Below, piece after piece: positions 7,188 through 8,660 of a stretch of DNA of 8,660 nt (position 1 is the first letter of the stretch; each line of letters opens with the position of its first letter). A program made the translations under genes and the position numbers. The notes under the pieces are model-generated. The model ran no database searches, was not told the origin of the DNA, and saw only the letters and a program-made list of their open reading frames with translations. The stretch covers positions 1 to 8,660 of the forward strand of contig CAMMGP010000036.1 in assembly GCA_946496415.1 (NCBI GenBank), written 5' to 3'. The stretch is from an uncultured Clostridia bacterium. Its GTDB lineage: Bacteria; Bacillota; Clostridia; Christensenellales; Aristaeellaceae.

Positions 7188-7210
7188 GGGGGCGGGAGCG
7201 CGCCGTCCCC
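7188..7210 (+). other. GC-rich hairpin in the leader of the GNAT mRNA
   Basis: GGGGGCGG (7188-7195) can pair with CCGTCCCC (7203-7210) in an 8-bp stem (seven Watson-Crick pairs and one G-U) around a 7-nt loop. It would lie within the first few nucleotides of the transcript, ahead of the SD at 7223-7227. No U-run follows, so it is not an intrinsic terminator. A 5' stem that protects the mRNA from decay is one possible role. In such GC-rich DNA chance pairing is also possible. Confidence 0.5.
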
Positions 7211-7234
7211 GGAAGAGAACACGGAGGAAAGAGC

Positions 7235-7765
7235 ATGATCCGCAAGGCCACGCAAGACGACATACCCGCCATCGCGGCGATTTACGAGCGCATCCACGAC
7301 CGCGAGGAGGCCGGCGCGGGCGCGACCGGCTGGAAGCGCGGCGTATACCCCACGGAGGCCACGGCCCGCGCGGCGCTCAACGCGGGCGATCTGTTCGTCG
7401 ATGAGCGCGGGGGCAGGATCGCCGCCGCGGCGCGCATCAACCGCGAGCAGGTGCCCGAATACGCGCTGGCGCGCTGGCAATACGCGGCCCCGGCAGACAA
7501 AATCATGGTGCTGCACACGCTGACGGTCGATCCCGACGCCGCCGGACAGGGCGTGGGCACAGGCTTCGTGGCCTTTTATGAGCAATACGCCCGCGCGCAC
7601 GGCTGTTTCTGCCTGCGCATGGACACCAACGCGATCAACGCCCCCGCCCGCGCCCTCTACAAGCGCCTGGGCTACCGCGAGGCGGACATTGTCCCCTGCG
7701 ACTTCAACGGCGTGGGGAAGATACGCCTCGTCTGCCTGGAAAAACGGCTGGAGGGAGAGGCGTAA
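7235..7765 (+). CDS. GNAT-family N-acetyltransferase, substrate unknown
   Basis: This 176-aa protein fills a single Gcn5-related acetyltransferase domain and should transfer an acetyl group from acetyl-CoA to a small molecule or protein amine in the cytoplasm. It opens with the usual MIRKATQDDIPAIAAIYERI. The beta4 strand VLHTLTVDP (92-100) leads into the acetyl-CoA pyrophosphate loop GQGVGTG (104-110), and RMDTNAINAPARALYKRLGY (128-147) is the typical C-terminal motif. No signal peptide or membrane segment is seen. ATG 7235 is chosen because GGAGG (7223-7227) lies 7 nt upstream. The frame stays open further upstream, but that part crosses the promoter. It is transcribed divergently from argC, which invites the question of a link to acetylated arginine intermediates. 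Nothing in the sequence shows that, and similar genes are widespread. GC content matches the arg genes. Confidence 0.93.
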   Translation: MIRKATQDDIPAIAAIYERIHDREEAGAGATGWKRGVYPTEATARAALNAGDLFVDERGGRIAAAARINREQVPEYALARWQYAAPADKIMVLHTLTVDPDAAGQGVGTGFVAFYEQYARAHGCFCLRMDTNAINAPARALYKRLGYREADIVPCDFNGVGKIRLVCLEKRLEGEA

Positions 7766-7871
7766 GGGCGCGAGTTGAGTATGTGTGTATCCGTGGTGTG
7801 AATGCTTTATCGGTAGATTTTTCCGATGTTCATCACGTTTTCTCTATGCCAGGATGATAAAGGTGATTCAT
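7766..7871. other. Intergenic gap before the HNH gene
   Basis: About 106 nt separate the GNAT stop from the preferred HNH start. Base composition shifts from GC-rich to AT-richer near 7800. I see no convincing promoter and no intrinsic terminator. A weak 5-bp stem, ATCGG (7809-7813) with CCGAT (7823-7827), encloses a T-rich loop but lacks a following T-run. Confidence 0.5.
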
Positions 7872-8438
7872 GTGGATGCAATGAAAGTTCTGACCATCGC
7901 GGCACAGTTCTTGGCCGAGAAAAACGTGGATTTTGCCGCTGATCTGATACAACAGGAGATTCCTTTCGTTCCTGCAAGAAATGCAGGGCGTCATTATTCG
8001 ACCGCTCAAAAACTTGCGATTTTCGCACAAGACCATTTTATTGACCGCTATTCCGGCGAAATGCTTCTGAACCCCGGAGTGCTTCGATCAATCAGCCGTC
8101 TATGTCCGCGGGAATTTCCCTTTCAGACGAATTGGAGGATGGACGCATGTCACCCGGCCATTTGGCGGTTGACGCCCACGATAGACCACGTGGTGCCGGT
8201 GGCGCGCGGCGGCAGCGATGAACCGGCAAACTGGGTCACAACGAATATGATTCATAATTCAGCGAAGGCCAACTGGACGCTGGAAGAATTGGGATGGAAA
8301 TTATATCCTCTAAAAGACGGTCAGGACTGGGATGGCCTTTCAAGACAATTTTTGACAATTTTCGACCAATATCCAGTGCTTCACGAAGATGCATACATTC
8401 GAGACTGGTATCGCGCGACTTCTAAAATATATAGATAG
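7872..8438 (+). CDS. HNH endonuclease family protein
   Basis: The C-terminal half carries an HNH nuclease motif: IDHVVPVARGG (104-114, Asp105-His106), Asn120 in PANW, and NMIHNSAKANW (125-135, final His128/Asn129). This is the beta-beta-alpha metal site that cuts DNA. The N-terminal about 60 residues (a helix-rich segment, then FVPARNAGRHYSTAQKLAIF at 32-51) belong with it but have no function I can name. The zinc-binding CxxC pairs seen in some HNH proteins are absent. Length from GTG 7872 is 188 aa. That start is preferred because AAAGGTGAT (7859-7867) is suitably spaced, but ATG 7881, ATG 7854 and an unlikely GTG 7785 are in frame. GC content by hand count is about 43-55% per line, well below its neighbours, suggesting transfer. 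No methylase, integrase or toxin partner is next to it. Host defence, phage origin or a mobile nuclease are all possible. Confidence 0.85.
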   Translation: MDAMKVLTIAAQFLAEKNVDFAADLIQQEIPFVPARNAGRHYSTAQKLAIFAQDHFIDRYSGEMLLNPGVLRSISRLCPREFPFQTNWRMDACHPAIWRLTPTIDHVVPVARGGSDEPANWVTTNMIHNSAKANWTLEELGWKLYPLKDGQDWDGLSRQFLTIFDQYPVLHEDAYIRDWYRATSKIYR

Positions 8439-8522
8439 CACGATTTTTGCGAAGAGATCTGTAAGCGCCCTATTGATGCAACGTACCCCGCGCCGCGCGA
8501 CGAACATACCAGGGAGGCGGCC
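8439..8522. other. Intergenic gap before the phosphopantetheinyl transferase gene
   Basis: These 84 nt return from AT-richer to GC-rich DNA near 8485. No clear promoter or terminator is seen. GGGAGG at 8512-8517 is the ribosome binding site of the next gene, 5 nt before its ATG. Confidence 0.5.
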
Positions 8523-8660
8523 ATGGACACCATTTTTCTCTACGCCCTCGACGTCTCCGCGCTGGAGGCGGACAGCGCCGTGTGGGCGGCTTTCGTCTCT
8601 GAAGACCGCCGCGCGCGCATGGCGGCGCTGAAAAACATCGAAGACCGCCGCCGCTCGCTG
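8523..8660 (+). CDS. Probable Sfp-type 4'-phosphopantetheinyl transferase, N-terminus only
   Basis: Only the first 46 codons are inside the window. ATG 8523 follows GGGAGG (8512-8517) by 5 nt. The protein opens with YALDVSAL, then FVSEDRRARMAALKNIEDRRRSL. This resembles the N-terminal pattern of Sfp/AcpT-like enzymes, in which a short strand with a functional aspartate is followed by a helix ending in an 'EDRRRSL' element before the CoA-binding region. Such enzymes move the phosphopantetheine arm of CoA onto carrier proteins of fatty acid, polyketide or nonribosomal peptide synthesis. The catalytic core with its magnesium-binding acidic residues lies beyond the window, so the call rests on a short N-terminal match. 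GC content is high, as in the arg genes. Confidence 0.7.
   Translation, partial: MDTIFLYALDVSALEADSAVWAAFVSEDRRARMAALKNIEDRRRSL

Noticed and set aside
7055..7234. N-terminal extension of the GNAT protein from 7055.
   Set aside because: The extension runs through both promoters and the leader hairpin and adds no GNAT-like sequence; ATG 7235 has a proper SD.
7031..7600. Minus-strand open frame opposite the GNAT gene.
   Set aside because: It runs antisense to a well-supported GNAT domain and across the promoter region, with no domain of its own.
7809..7827. ATCGG/CCGAT hairpin as a terminator for the GNAT gene.
   Set aside because: The stem is only 5 bp and no T-run follows; the T residues are in the loop.
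7785..7871. HNH protein starting at GTG 7785.
   Set aside because: It would add about 29 residues rich in Cys, Phe and Arg with no SD before it; the conserved-looking part begins around MKVLTIAAQFLAEKN.
7235..8660. The GNAT-HNH-PPTase row as a new toxin-antitoxin or defence system.
   Set aside because: The genes differ in GC content, have gaps between them and lack a recognisable partner such as a small DNA-binding antitoxin or methylase. Nothing supports a shared function.

Overview
The window is a GC-rich stretch (about 65-70% in the lines I counted by hand). It carries most of an arginine biosynthesis operon on the minus strand and three unrelated genes on the plus strand. The gene order argC-argJ-argB-argD-carA-carB is the one known from Bacillus. 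Strong Shine-Dalgarno (SD) sequences and clean sigma-A type promoters (TTGACT-17-TATAAT and TCGACA-17-TATAAT) also point to a Bacillota bacterium, most likely a high-GC member of the Clostridia. The sequence alone does not give a genus.

Minus strand, 7090 down to 1: a strong promoter in the 7041-7234 intergenic region drives argC (7040-6090), argJ (6084-4873), argB (4845-3994), argD (3988-2834), carA (2837-1770) and carB (from 1783, leaving the window after 594 codons). Gene junctions are tight: a 5-nt gap, 27-nt gap, 5-nt gap, 4-nt overlap and 14-nt overlap. Together these enzymes make N-acetylglutamate (ArgJ), phosphorylate it (ArgB), reduce it (ArgC), transaminate it (ArgD) and recycle the acetyl group to give ornithine (ArgJ). 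CarA and CarB supply carbamoyl phosphate for citrulline. argF, argG, argH and argR are not in the window. ArgC is of the short 'type 2' class, while the operon layout is Bacillus-like. ArgB carries the N-terminal helix and C-terminal signature of arginine-inhibited kinases.

Intergenic region 7041-7234: two divergent promoters face away from each other. Two inverted copies of a 16-bp AT-rich motif flank the arg -35 box and are candidate ArgR operators. A strong GC-rich hairpin lies in the leader of the plus-strand gene.

Plus strand, 7235-8660: a GNAT-family acetyltransferase (7235-7765), an HNH endonuclease gene of clearly lower GC (about 43-55% per line; 7872-8438) that looks horizontally acquired, and the first 46 codons of a probable Sfp-type 4'-phosphopantetheinyl transferase (from 8523).

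Most of the window is ordinary core metabolism. I see no convincing new biological system. The points most worth checking are the regulatory region, the ArgC class and start codon, and the atypical HNH island.
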